A stretch of 9,594 bases of DNA from Terrimesophilobacter sp964651535 (GTDB lineage: Bacteria; Actinomycetota; Actinomycetes; Actinomycetales; Microbacteriaceae), in NCBI GenBank assembly GCA_964651535.1, contig CAZYYE010000006.1:1-9594 (forward strand), given 5' to 3'. The position numbers were made by a program, and so were the translations under genes. This document shows, piece after piece, positions 1 through 6,057 of this stretch. Below the pieces are notes generated by a model. That model was not told the DNA's origin and did no database searches. It was given only the letters and a program-made list of their open reading frames with translations. Position 1 is the stretch's first letter, and every line of letters begins with the position of its first letter.

Positions 1-45
1 GAGGAAGGCGTCGGCCGCTACGAGTGGCGCGCGCCGACCCACTGA
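1..45 (+). CDS. 3' end of an unidentified upstream gene (partial)
   Basis: Frame 1 is open from the window edge to a TGA at 43-45 and would encode a C-terminus ending in GRYEWRAPTH. It is followed after 36 bases by the DUF736 gene on the same strand, so it may be the preceding gene of the transfer operon. Fourteen residues are too few to name a family. That this frame is coding is inferred from its position and GC-rich codon use only. Confidence 0.35.
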   Translation, partial: EEGVGRYEWRAPTH

Positions 46-70
46 AACCATCCCCCGAAAACCAACCGCA

Positions 71-74
71 GGAG
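71..74 (+). promoter_or_regulatory. Ribosome binding site of the DUF736 gene
   Basis: AGGAG at 70-74 sits 7 bases before the ATG at 82. It is the clearest Shine-Dalgarno sequence in this operon. The next genes start inside the stop codon of the gene before, so this site may serve as the main ribosome entry point for the group. Confidence 0.6.
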
Positions 75-81
75 ATTTCCC

Positions 82-417
82 ATGGCAGAGATAGGCACAT
101 TCACCCGCACCGAAACCGGCTATGCGGGGGAGCTTCATTCGTTCGGCCTCCACGAAAAGCTGTTCATCGTCCCGGCCAAGCCGAGCGACGTGAAAAACGC
201 GCCCGACTATCGCGTGCGCCTGAATAGTGAGGACGGCCCGGACGCCGGCCCCGCATGGAAAGACTCCAGCGAAAACGCTGGCGAGTTCGTGTCGATGCGA
301 TTGGAGGGGCCAATCTTTCCGTTCCCGATCCGGGCCAAACTGTTCCAGTCCAACGACGATCCTTCGGTCTGGACCCTGCGTTGGAAACACGCCCGGAAGA
401 TCGAGGACGAGGAATGA
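82..417 (+). CDS. DUF736 family protein
   Basis: Encodes 111 residues. The N-terminus (MAEIGTFTRTETGYAGEL) and the C-terminal WTLRWKHARK region fit the DUF736 family, small proteins of 100-115 residues found almost only in conjugative plasmids and integrative elements of proteobacteria. Their molecular function is unknown; a role in element maintenance or transfer is inferred from gene neighbourhood. The start is set by AGGAG 7 bases upstream. Its TGA (415-417) overlaps the ATG of the lytic transglycosylase (414-416), implying translational coupling. No signal peptide or membrane segment is seen, so it should be cytoplasmic. Confidence 0.85.
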   Translation: MAEIGTFTRTETGYAGELHSFGLHEKLFIVPAKPSDVKNAPDYRVRLNSEDGPDAGPAWKDSSENAGEFVSMRLEGPIFPFPIRAKLFQSNDDPSVWTLRWKHARKIEDEE

Positions 418-1286
418 CGGCCGCGCGCGTCCGGCCTGCCATCCGGTCAAAGATCGGCATCCCTTTGTTCGCGGGAAAGCCGTCTCATCCCTTCGTCCCG
501 CTCGGCGACCAGACGGCCGGCGCGCGCAGCGAAGGTCAGGGGCGGCCATCGGCCGGCGCTTGCGCCTTGCCCTTGACCGCAGCGAGCACGCTGGCAGGCT
601 GGCGGCGAAGCGGAGACAGGCCGGCATGGCATTATGCCGTCCTGCTGCTGGCGGGGGCGCTTTCCGTCTGCACCGGATCGGGCGTCGCTGTCGCGCAATC
701 CGCGCCCGTCGAGCGCCCGGCCGCCGCCCATCCCTATGCGGCGCACATCGCCGAGGCGTCGCAGCGTTTCGGCATCCCCGAGCACTGGATTCGCGCCGTG
801 CTGCGCGCCGAGAGTGCGAGCGACGTGCGCGCAGTATCGTCGGCCGGGGCGATGGGGTTGATGCAGGTGATGCCCGACACATGGGCGGGCTTGCGTGTCC
901 GTTACGAGCTCGGCCGCGATCCCTACGACCCGCGCGACAACATCCTTGCAGGCACGGCCTACCTGCGCGAAATGTTCGACCGATACGGCAATGTCGCGGC
1001 GATGCTGGCGGCCTACAATGCCGGTCCCGGCCGCTACGACGAATACCGAGCGACCGGCCGCACCCTGCCGGCCGAGACGCGGGCCTATGTCGCCGCGCTC
1101 GCGCCGATCCTCGGCGGCGCGGCTGCAACCGAACCGCCGTCATCGGCACCGCCACCGCCGCCCGATTGGCGCGAGGCACCGATGTTTGTCACGCGCTCGA
1201 CCGACGCCCGAACTGCGCCCGCGCGGCTGTCCGAGGCGCAATCCGGCGACCTGTTTGCTGCCGTTTCGGAGCCGGATCGCCGATGA
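414..1286 (+). CDS. Lytic transglycosylase of the conjugation apparatus (SLT/TrbN-like)
   Basis: Encodes 290 residues. Enzymes of this fold cleave the peptidoglycan MurNAc-GlcNAc linkage; in conjugative elements they open the wall for the mating channel. A hydrophobic segment at residues 74-94 ending in VAVA-Q looks like a late signal peptide or membrane anchor after an arginine-rich N-terminal stretch. The SLT domain spans about 105-235, with the catalytic Glu in RAES (E133), then GLMQVMP (148-154) and AYNAGP (200-205), the usual motif order. The C-terminus is proline-rich (about 240-255). The ATG at 414 is chosen because it overlaps the DUF736 stop; a longer frame from 255 would run through that gene. 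Its TGA overlaps the next ATG at 1283. The roughly 70-residue region before the hydrophobic segment is unusual for a secreted protein, so a later start cannot be excluded. Confidence 0.88.
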   Translation: MTAARVRPAIRSKIGIPLFAGKPSHPFVPLGDQTAGARSEGQGRPSAGACALPLTAASTLAGWRRSGDRPAWHYAVLLLAGALSVCTGSGVAVAQSAPVERPAAAHPYAAHIAEASQRFGIPEHWIRAVLRAESASDVRAVSSAGAMGLMQVMPDTWAGLRVRYELGRDPYDPRDNILAGTAYLREMFDRYGNVAAMLAAYNAGPGRYDEYRATGRTLPAETRAYVAALAPILGGAAATEPPSSAPPPPPDWREAPMFVTRSTDARTAPARLSEAQSGDLFAAVSEPDRR

Positions 1287-1861
1287 AGATCGCCTATGCC
1301 GACCCGCCCTATATCGGCTGCACGCATCTTTATCGGGACCATCCCGATTACGCGGGCGAGGTCGATCATGTGCGCCTGATAGAGCGGCTGGAGCGCGACT
1401 ATGACGACTGGATATTGCACGCCGCCGCGACGCCGCACTCAGTCGCAACGCTTGCCCCGCTGGTCGAGCAGACGGGCGCGCGATGGATGGCATGGGTGAA
1501 GGGATTTGCGGCGTTCAACCGCAATATCCCGGTCGCCTTCGCGTGGGAGCCAGTCATCGTGAAGGCAGCGCGAAAGCCTGTCGTCAGCAAGCGGCTGGTG
1601 ATGCGCGACTGGATTCAGGAGAGCATCACCCTGCGCCGTGGCCTCACTGGCGCGAAGCCCGAAGCGGTCTGCCATTGGGCTTTCGAGATGGTCGCCGCGC
1701 GTCCCGACGACACGCTCGATGACCTGTTTCCCGGCACCGGGGCGGTTGCCGAAGCGTGGCGCACATGGCGGCTCAAATTCGCTTTGCCGGACGAGCCGGC
1801 GGCGCGTTCCGCAGCGCCTCGCGGTGTGCAGGATCGTGCAGCGGATGGAGCAGGATCATGA
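1283..1861 (+). CDS. Small adenine-specific DNA methyltransferase-like protein
   Basis: Encodes 192 residues. The N-terminus carries ADPPY (residues 6-10), the catalytic DPPY motif IV of N6-adenine methyltransferases. The C-terminal part has KPEAVCHW (about 125-132), resembling motif X, followed by DLFPGTGAV (147-155), a version of the AdoMet-binding motif I. Motif IV before motif I is the permuted order of beta-class enzymes. About 110 residues lie between, too few for a large target recognition domain. No restriction endonuclease is adjacent, so it is likely an orphan enzyme that may mark element DNA or help against host restriction; activity is unproven. The ATG overlaps the transglycosylase stop and its TGA overlaps the next ATG at 1858. 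The Ala/Arg-rich tail (about 172-192) looks unstructured. Confidence 0.72.
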   Translation: MKIAYADPPYIGCTHLYRDHPDYAGEVDHVRLIERLERDYDDWILHAAATPHSVATLAPLVEQTGARWMAWVKGFAAFNRNIPVAFAWEPVIVKAARKPVVSKRLVMRDWIQESITLRRGLTGAKPEAVCHWAFEMVAARPDDTLDDLFPGTGAVAEAWRTWRLKFALPDEPAARSAAPRGVQDRAADGAGS

Positions 1862-2106
1862 AGGCAGGAGGGACAGAAAAGGCAGGAAGGGCGGAGGGCA
1901 AGATTAAAGAAGACGGCACCATGTCGGGCCGCTTCTGGAAATTGTTATTGTCTGCACACTGGTTAGGCGACCGATTCCGGCACCATGGTTTTGAGGGGCC
2001 GCGTGCCGCGATTTCGCACAAAGCCTTAGCTTTGCTGGGTTTCGAGCGGCACCATAGGCGCAGATTGGCCGTATTTCGACGGTTTTGGCTGGAGTCGCGC
2101 CCTTGA
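1858..2106 (+). CDS. Hypothetical 82-residue ORF linking the methyltransferase and relaxase genes
   Basis: The ATG overlaps the methyltransferase stop as ATGA, and its TGA (2104-2106) overlaps the likely TTG start of the relaxase at 2103. This fits a translated coupling ORF. The product is very basic (many Arg and His near the C-terminus) and matches no family I know. The region is less GC-rich than its neighbours and contains repeats and a hairpin, so it may instead be a non-coding stretch, perhaps part of a transfer origin, that happens to stay open. The overlaps at both ends are the main argument for coding. Confidence 0.35.
   Translation: MKAGGTEKAGRAEGKIKEDGTMSGRFWKLLLSAHWLGDRFRHHGFEGPRAAISHKALALLGFERHHRRRLAVFRRFWLESRP
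1914..2055 (+). repeat. Three direct copies of CGGCACCAT ahead of the relaxase gene
   Basis: CGGCACCAT occurs at 1914-1922, 1978-1986 and 2047-2055 (spacing 64 and 69 bases). The first two copies extend to a tenth base, G. Short direct repeats just upstream of a relaxase gene can be binding sites for relaxosome accessory proteins, but no function can be assigned from sequence alone. Confidence 0.4.
2019..2034. repeat. Small perfect hairpin between repeat copies 2 and 3
   Basis: CAAAGC (2019-2024) and GCTTTG (2029-2034) are perfect inverted repeats around a 4-base loop. There is no T-run after it, so it does not look like a terminator. It lies about 70 bases before the relaxase start, where transfer origins often sit, but I see no recognisable nic site beside it. 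Confidence 0.35.
2091..2094 (+). promoter_or_regulatory. Ribosome binding site deciding the relaxase TTG start
   Basis: GGAG ends 8 bases before TTG at 2103. No similar site precedes the alternative TTG at 2085. The TTG start gives an N-terminus MSADDENRFRPKPGRIRS, which fits the way this relaxase family usually begins. Confidence 0.5.
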
Positions 2107-4157
2107 GCGCCGACGACGAAAATCGCTTCCGACCAAAGCCCGGCCGCATCCGATCCGACACGCCGAAGGCAGGCAAGACCAAGAGCTTTTTCACGCAGGT
2201 CAAGAAGATCACCCGCAAGCATCAGGCGGCGGCCTCCCGCGACCCTTTCATGCCGTCATCCGCCCGCCCGTCAGCGCCGGGCCGTTCCCGCACAGTAGCC
2301 GCCAGCGGCAAAGGCGTGAAGCGCGGCCGGGGCGCGAGCTTCGTGCGTGCCCGCAATATCTCCGGCCACTGGCATCATCGCCAGCCCGGCAGCCGCCGCG
2401 TAATCGTCAAGCAGCGCAGCGTCCGGGCCGCGTGGAAGGGCGGCCGCGCCCGCGCGCATCTGCGCTATGTCCAGCGCGACGGCACGTCACGCGACGGCGA
2501 GCGGGGCCGGCTCTATTCGGCGACCGAGGACCGCGCCGATGGCGACGCCTTCCTTGATCGCGGCAAGGACGACCGCCACCAATTCAGATTCATCGTCTCG
2601 CCCGAGGACGGCGCGGAGCTGTCGGACCTCACGGCCTACACCCGCGATTTCATGAAACAGGTGGAAGCCGACCTCGGCACGAAACTCGATTGGGTTGCCG
2701 TCAACCATTTCAACACCGGCCATCCCCATGTGCATGTCATCGTCAACGGCCGCGACGATACCGGCGGGGATCTAGTCATCAACGGCGACTACCTCTCCGC
2801 CGGCCTGCGCGAGCGCGCCAGCGAGCTTGCCAGTCTCGAACTCGGCCCCGTCACCGAGATCGAGCAGACCCGCAAGCTGTCGGCCGAAATCGACCAAGAC
2901 CGTTTCACCCGGATCGACCGCGCCATGACCGAGGAAGCTGATGCCCGTTTCCTCGATCTACGCCATGAACCGGCAGCGCCGCGCCGCCAGTTCGAGCGGA
3001 CGCTACGCCTGCGCCGTCTTACCAAGCTGGGAAAGATGGGGCTGGCGACCGAGCATGCGCCCGCCGTTTGGGAATTGAGCAAGGACATGGAGCCTGCCCT
3101 GCGCGAGCTAGGCGAGCGCGGCGACATTATCCGCACCATGCAGAAGGCGCTCGGCCCGCAGGGAGGCGAACGCGATCCCATGAGCTTCCAAATCCATGAC
3201 GGAGCGCCCGAGACGCCTATCGTCGGTCGCGTCGTGGACAAGCACCTGTCCGACGAGCTGGGGGAGAACCTGACCGTTGTGGTGGACGGGATCGACGGCC
3301 GCACGCACCACATCGCCGGCATCGCGCCCGAGCGGCTGGAGGATGTCCGCATCGGCAGCGTCATTGAGGTCGGCCCGGCCGAGGCCACGGCCCGACCGTC
3401 CGACCGCTCCATCACAGCCATCGCCGAGGACGGCATCTATCGGCCGAGCCGCCATCTGGAGCAGGCGAAGTTTGAGGGCCGCGTTCCGAGCGGCGACTAT
3501 GAGGGCTATGTCGATGCCCATGTCCGCCGACTGGAGGCGCTACGCCGGGCCGGGATCGTCGAACGCATCGACGCAGATCAATGGCGCATTCCCGATGATC
3601 TGGTCAGCCGCGCCGCCGTCCATGACGCCGGCCGCGACCGGCAGGCCAGCGTTCGCGTCCTGTCCCCGTTCGATCTAGGCAAGCAGGTCGGATCGGATGG
3701 CGCGACCTGGCTGGACCGGCGATTGGTCCATAGCGAAACGGACGATCTTGCGCCGGCCGGCTTCGGACAGCAAGTGCGTGAGGCGATGGACCAGCGCCGC
3801 GAGCATCACATCGAAGAGGGCGACGCTGCCCGAGCGCGGAACGGCCGCATCTTCTATCGGCGCAGCCTTCTCGCCACCTTGCGCGAGCGGGAGGTCGCCC
3901 GCGTCGGCGCGGAGATGGCCGAAAGGAAGGGGCTGCCGTTCCGCGCCGCCACGGACGGCGAGAACGTCAGCGGCAAGTTCACCGGCACCGTGCAGCTATC
4001 GAGCGGCAAGTTCGCGGTGGTCGAGCAATCTCATGAGTTCACCCTTGTCCCTTGGCGGCCAGTCATCGACCGCCAGCTCGGCCGCGAGGTCATGGGCGTC
4101 GTGCAGGGCGGATCGGTGTTGTGGCAGCTAGGGCGGCAAAGGGGGTTGGGACTTTAG
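2103..4157 (+). CDS. VirD2/RlxS-like conjugative relaxase with DUF3363 domain
   Basis: Encodes 684 residues from TTG at 2103 (690 from TTG at 2085). Relaxases nick one strand at the transfer origin, stay joined to the 5' end through a tyrosine, and lead the DNA into the recipient. The basic N-terminus (PKPGRIRS, many Arg/Lys) precedes the relaxase domain at about 115-250. A candidate nucleophile is Y122 in HLRYVQRDG. RHQFRFIVSPEDG (158-170) and the metal-binding triad in HPHVHVIVNGRD (H207, H209, H211) follow. The rest matches the long DUF3363 C-terminal region usual for these relaxases, ending in WQLGRQRGLGL. The length is normal and the gene looks intact. The last 35 codons recur in variant form at 6058-6162, which suggests that this 3' end is a recombinant. 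Fragments of such a gene are usually labelled virD2 in virD2-floR-lysR cassettes; here the full gene is present. Confidence 0.92.
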   Translation: MSADDENRFRPKPGRIRSDTPKAGKTKSFFTQVKKITRKHQAAASRDPFMPSSARPSAPGRSRTVAASGKGVKRGRGASFVRARNISGHWHHRQPGSRRVIVKQRSVRAAWKGGRARAHLRYVQRDGTSRDGERGRLYSATEDRADGDAFLDRGKDDRHQFRFIVSPEDGAELSDLTAYTRDFMKQVEADLGTKLDWVAVNHFNTGHPHVHVIVNGRDDTGGDLVINGDYLSAGLRERASELASLELGPVTEIEQTRKLSAEIDQDRFTRIDRAMTEEADARFLDLRHEPAAPRRQFERTLRLRRLTKLGKMGLATEHAPAVWELSKDMEPALRELGERGDIIRTMQKALGPQGGERDPMSFQIHDGAPETPIVGRVVDKHLSDELGENLTVVVDGIDGRTHHIAGIAPERLEDVRIGSVIEVGPAEATARPSDRSITAIAEDGIYRPSRHLEQAKFEGRVPSGDYEGYVDAHVRRLEALRRAGIVERIDADQWRIPDDLVSRAAVHDAGRDRQASVRVLSPFDLGKQVGSDGATWLDRRLVHSETDDLAPAGFGQQVREAMDQRREHHIEEGDAARARNGRIFYRRSLLATLREREVARVGAEMAERKGLPFRAATDGENVSGKFTGTVQLSSGKFAVVEQSHEFTLVPWRPVIDRQLGREVMGVVQGGSVLWQLGRQRGLGL
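4053..4116 (+). repeat. Direct repeat, copy 1 (inside the relaxase 3' end)
   Basis: This 64-base segment recurs at 6058-6121 with one difference (A at 4061, G at 6066). Beyond it the two copies stay homologous to their stop codons (4155-4157 TAG; 6160-6162 TAA), but only 28 of 41 positions match. The two copies are exactly 2005 bases apart and bracket floR and the broken lysR. Confidence 0.95.
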
Positions 4158-4226
4158 AGCACCTGAAACGGCGTTGCGACACCGGCGCTATTCGGATAGG
4201 AGATAGATATTCGTATTGCCAAGTGT

Positions 4227-4230
4227 GGAG
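4227..4230 (+). promoter_or_regulatory. Ribosome binding site of the floR leader peptide
   Basis: GGAG lies 8 bases before the ATG at 4239. It is a better Shine-Dalgarno match than the one in front of floR itself, supporting translation of the short leader. Confidence 0.55.
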
Positions 4231-4238
4231 CTATCAGC

Positions 4239-4268
4239 ATGGGAAACGCTAAGTCAGCAGACAAGTAA
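4239..4268 (+). CDS. floR leader peptide MGNAKSADK (putative attenuation leader)
   Basis: ATG GGA AAC GCT AAG TCA GCA GAC AAG TAA encodes nine residues with a good ribosome binding site. The stop is followed with no gap by a perfect hairpin. Inducible phenicol resistance genes such as cmlA and Gram-positive cat genes are known to have nine-residue leaders on which a drug-bound ribosome stalls, changing downstream RNA folding. From memory the cmlA leader is MSTSKNADK, which shares the same length and a K-x-A-D-K ending. I infer the same role here for floR, 107 bases downstream. Not proven: floR is usually treated as lacking such control, and a 10-codon ORF can occur by chance. Confidence 0.6.
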   Translation: MGNAKSADK

Positions 4269-4297
4269 GCCGCAACAACAAGCACTGTTGTTGCGGC
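4269..4297 (+). promoter_or_regulatory. Attenuator-type hairpin directly after the leader peptide
   Basis: GCCGCAACAACA (4269-4280) and TGTTGTTGCGGC (4286-4297) are perfect 12-bp inverted repeats with loop AGCAC. The 5' arm starts at the base after the leader stop, so a ribosome stalled near the leader end would cover it. No T-run follows, so a simple intrinsic terminator is unlikely. The 3' arm region (4293-4303, GCGGCGTTCTG) can also pair with CAGACGCCGC at 4335-4344, 10 pairs with one bulged T. Confidence 0.65.
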
Positions 4298-4327
4298 GTT
4301 CTGTAAGATCAATCCCAATCTGATTGT

Positions 4328-4376
4328 TGACGAGCAGACGCCGCCCGGAATCTTTAATCGAGCGGTTGATTCGTCA
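4328..4376 (+). promoter_or_regulatory. Possible structure over the floR ribosome binding site
   Basis: TGACGA (4328-4333) can pair with TCGTCA (4371-4376), which includes the first base of the floR ATG. Inside it, CCGC (4341-4344) can pair with GCGG (4362-4365), part of the only Shine-Dalgarno-like sequence before floR (GAGCGG, 10 bases from the ATG). The CCGC segment is also claimed by the 3' arm of the leader hairpin, giving two exclusive folds. Hand-paired; no folding energy calculated. Confidence 0.4.
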
Positions 4377-5590
4377 TGACTATCACACGCCCCGCGTGGG
4401 CCTATACGTTGCCGGCAGCCCTGCTGCTGATGGCTCCCTTCGACATCCTCGCGTCACTGGCGATGGATATTTATCTCCCCGTCGTCCCAGCGATGCCCGG
4501 CATCCTAAACACGACGCCATCCATGATCCAGCTCACGTTGAGCCTCTACATGGTCATGCTCGGCGTGGGACAGGTGATCTTTGGCCCAATATCGGATCGC
4601 ATCGGGCGACGGCCGATCTTGCTTGCGGGTGGGGCGCTTTTCATCGTCGCTTCTCTCGGAGCGGCATGGTCGTCAACGGCCGCAGCCTTCGTCGCTTTTC
4701 GCCTGCTACAAGCGGTCGGCGCGTCGGCGGCGTTGGTAGCGACGTTCGCGACGGTTCGCGACGTTTATGCCAGCCGCCCCGAGGGTGTCGTCATCTACGG
4801 TCTTTTCAGTTCGATGCTGGCCTTCGTGCCCGCCCTTGGCCCCATCGCCGGAGCACCGATCGGCGAGTTTTTCGGATGGCGGGCGATATTCGTCACGCTG
4901 GCTGCACTTGCGTTGCCTGCACTCTTGAACGCCGGTTTCAGATGGCACGAAACCCGCCCCTCGCATGAAGTAAACACACGCCGTTCCGTTTTGCCTATCT
5001 TCGTGAGTCCAACCTTTTGGGTTTACACGGTCGGCTTTAGCGCTGGCATGGGCACCTTCTTCGTCTTCTTCTCGACAGCCCCCCGAGTGCTCATAGGCCA
5101 AGCCGATTATTCCGAAATCGGGTTCAGTTTGGCTTTCGCCACTGTCGCACTCGCCATGATTGTGACAACCCGTTTCGCGAAGTCCTTTGTAGCCAGATGG
5201 GGCATTGCGGGATGCGCGGCGCGTGGGATGGCGTTGCTCGTTTGCGGGGCGATTCTGTTGGGAATCGGTGAATTTTTCGGCTCACCATCGTTCCTCAGCT
5301 TCATCCTGCCAATGTGGGTAATGGCAGTCGGTATTGTCTTCACGGTGTCCGTCACCGCCAATGGTGCTCTCGCACAGTTCGACGACATCGCAGGATCGGC
5401 AGTCGCCTTCTATTTCTGCGTCCAAAGCCTGATCGTCAGCATCGTCGGGACACTAGCGGTAACGCTGTTGAACGGAGATACGGCTTGGCCCGTGATCTGT
5501 TACGCCACGACGATGGCGATGCTAGTTTCGACGGGTCTTGCGCTACTTCGATTCCGTGACGTTCACGCCGAGAGGTCGCCGGTCGTCTGA
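4376..5590 (+). CDS. floR: Florfenicol/chloramphenicol exporter FloR (variant), MFS family
   Basis: Encodes 404 residues, the standard FloR length. FloR is an inner-membrane drug/proton antiporter of the Bcr/CflA DHA1 group that expels chloramphenicol and florfenicol. Twelve hydrophobic segments are apparent. DIYLPVVPAMP (31-41), which follows the first membrane helix and D23, and the loop motif GPISDRIGRRP (70-80) are characteristic. The sequence agrees with FloR as I remember it over the whole length, including the SPVV C-terminus, but with scattered substitutions, for example GGALFIVAS near 85-93, APIGEFFGWR near 158-167, and SHEVNTRRS near 195-203. It is thus a divergent allele rather than the common plasmid one. 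The start has a weak ribosome site, in line with leader control. It lies between a complete relaxase gene and a lysR remnant, the virD2-floR-lysR order. Confidence 0.96.
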   Translation: MTITRPAWAYTLPAALLLMAPFDILASLAMDIYLPVVPAMPGILNTTPSMIQLTLSLYMVMLGVGQVIFGPISDRIGRRPILLAGGALFIVASLGAAWSSTAAAFVAFRLLQAVGASAALVATFATVRDVYASRPEGVVIYGLFSSMLAFVPALGPIAGAPIGEFFGWRAIFVTLAALALPALLNAGFRWHETRPSHEVNTRRSVLPIFVSPTFWVYTVGFSAGMGTFFVFFSTAPRVLIGQADYSEIGFSLAFATVALAMIVTTRFAKSFVARWGIAGCAARGMALLVCGAILLGIGEFFGSPSFLSFILPMWVMAVGIVFTVSVTANGALAQFDDIAGSAVAFYFCVQSLIVSIVGTLAVTLLNGDTAWPVICYATTMAMLVSTGLALLRFRDVHAERSPVV

Positions 5591-5645
5591 CCGGCGACTG
5601 GCAGGACGGTCGGCACCCATGCGGCGCACCCGTCATCGCAGCTTC

Positions 5646-6057
5646 ATGAATGGCGGTATCCTGTCCGGCAGGATACCGCTCATTTCCCTTGTTCAGTTCA
5701 TGGCCGTTGCCGAGCATCTGAATTTTCGGCACGCGGCCAACGCGCTCGGCGTCAGTCAGTCGAGCGTCAGCGCGCGCGTGAAGGCGCTGGAGAAAATCTT
5801 GGTGTCCTGCTGTTCGAGCGCCATGCGCGATGCGTCCGGCTAACGGATGCAGGCAGACATTTCATGGAGCTGGTCGCGGTGGGCGTCGATCAGCTCGATC
5901 ACGCCGTCAAGACCGCCGACATGACAGCGCAAGGCGAATGCGGCCGGCTACGCATCGGTGTCTATGCCCTGATTCCGGGCAGCTTCCTTGCAGAGCTGGT
6001 CGGCCAGTATCGGAAGGACCATCCCAATCTCGACATCGAAATCACGGAGGGCACCGC
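5646..6057 (+). pseudogene. LysR-family regulator, frameshifted and 3'-truncated
   Basis: The frame from ATG 5646 (or 5619) encodes a LysR helix-turn-helix (FMAVAEHLNFRHAANALG, then SQSSVSARVKALEK). At about 5795 the frame breaks. Compared with the intact paralogue at 8086-9072 (ALEKDLGILLFERHARG), one base is missing after GAGAAA, and the shifted frame stops at 5841-5843. The lost frame resumes one base over and encodes FERHARCVRLTDAGRHFMEL and on through GRLRIGVYALIPGSF to EITEGTA. There homology ends abruptly at about 6057 and relaxase-derived sequence begins. About 145 residues remain of an expected 300 or more, so it has lost most of the effector domain. This is the lysR usually found after floR. 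Confidence 0.9.
5653..5679. repeat. Perfect 11-bp inverted repeat between floR and the lysR remnant
   Basis: GCGGTATCCTG (5653-5663) and CAGGATACCGC (5669-5679) form a perfect stem with loop TCCGG, 62 bases after the floR stop. No T-run follows, so termination would not be of the classic type. The repeat falls within the first codons of the lysR remnant (GGILSGRIP), and the intact LysR paralogue encodes a similar peptide there, so it may partly reflect coding constraint. It could be an operator or an RNA stabiliser for floR mRNA. Confidence 0.5.

Noticed and set aside
227..1282. Long open frame on the + strand continuing upstream of the methyltransferase
   Set aside because: It overlaps the transglycosylase in another frame and gives an Arg-rich, low-complexity translation. 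Only the part from ATG 1283 shows protein motifs.
1851..1856. ATCCTG on the minus strand, resembling the core of a VirD2/IncP nic site
   Set aside because: The base before it is G, not the expected pyrimidine; it is only six bases, lies in the methyltransferase 3' end, and has no adjacent inverted repeat.
1773..2222. Minus-strand 149-residue open frame
   Set aside because: Antisense to the methyltransferase end, the linker and the relaxase start; no recognisable family and no ribosome site noted. Taken as a shadow of high-GC coding sequence.
2789..3436. Minus-strand 215-residue open frame inside the relaxase
   Set aside because: Ser/Arg-rich translation typical of the reverse of GC-rich genes; fully inside a convincing DUF3363 relaxase.
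4269..4297. Intrinsic terminator for the relaxase operon
   Set aside because: The stem is strong but has no following T-run, and it directly follows a leader-type ORF upstream of floR; an attenuator reading fits better.
4327..4358. Promoter for floR with TTGACG and TTTAAT
   Set aside because: The spacer would be 20 bases and it would bypass the leader; too weak to call, though it cannot be excluded.
4324..4968. + strand 214-residue open frame overlapping floR
   Set aside because: Out of frame with floR, which is certain; translation is Arg/Ser-rich with no domain.
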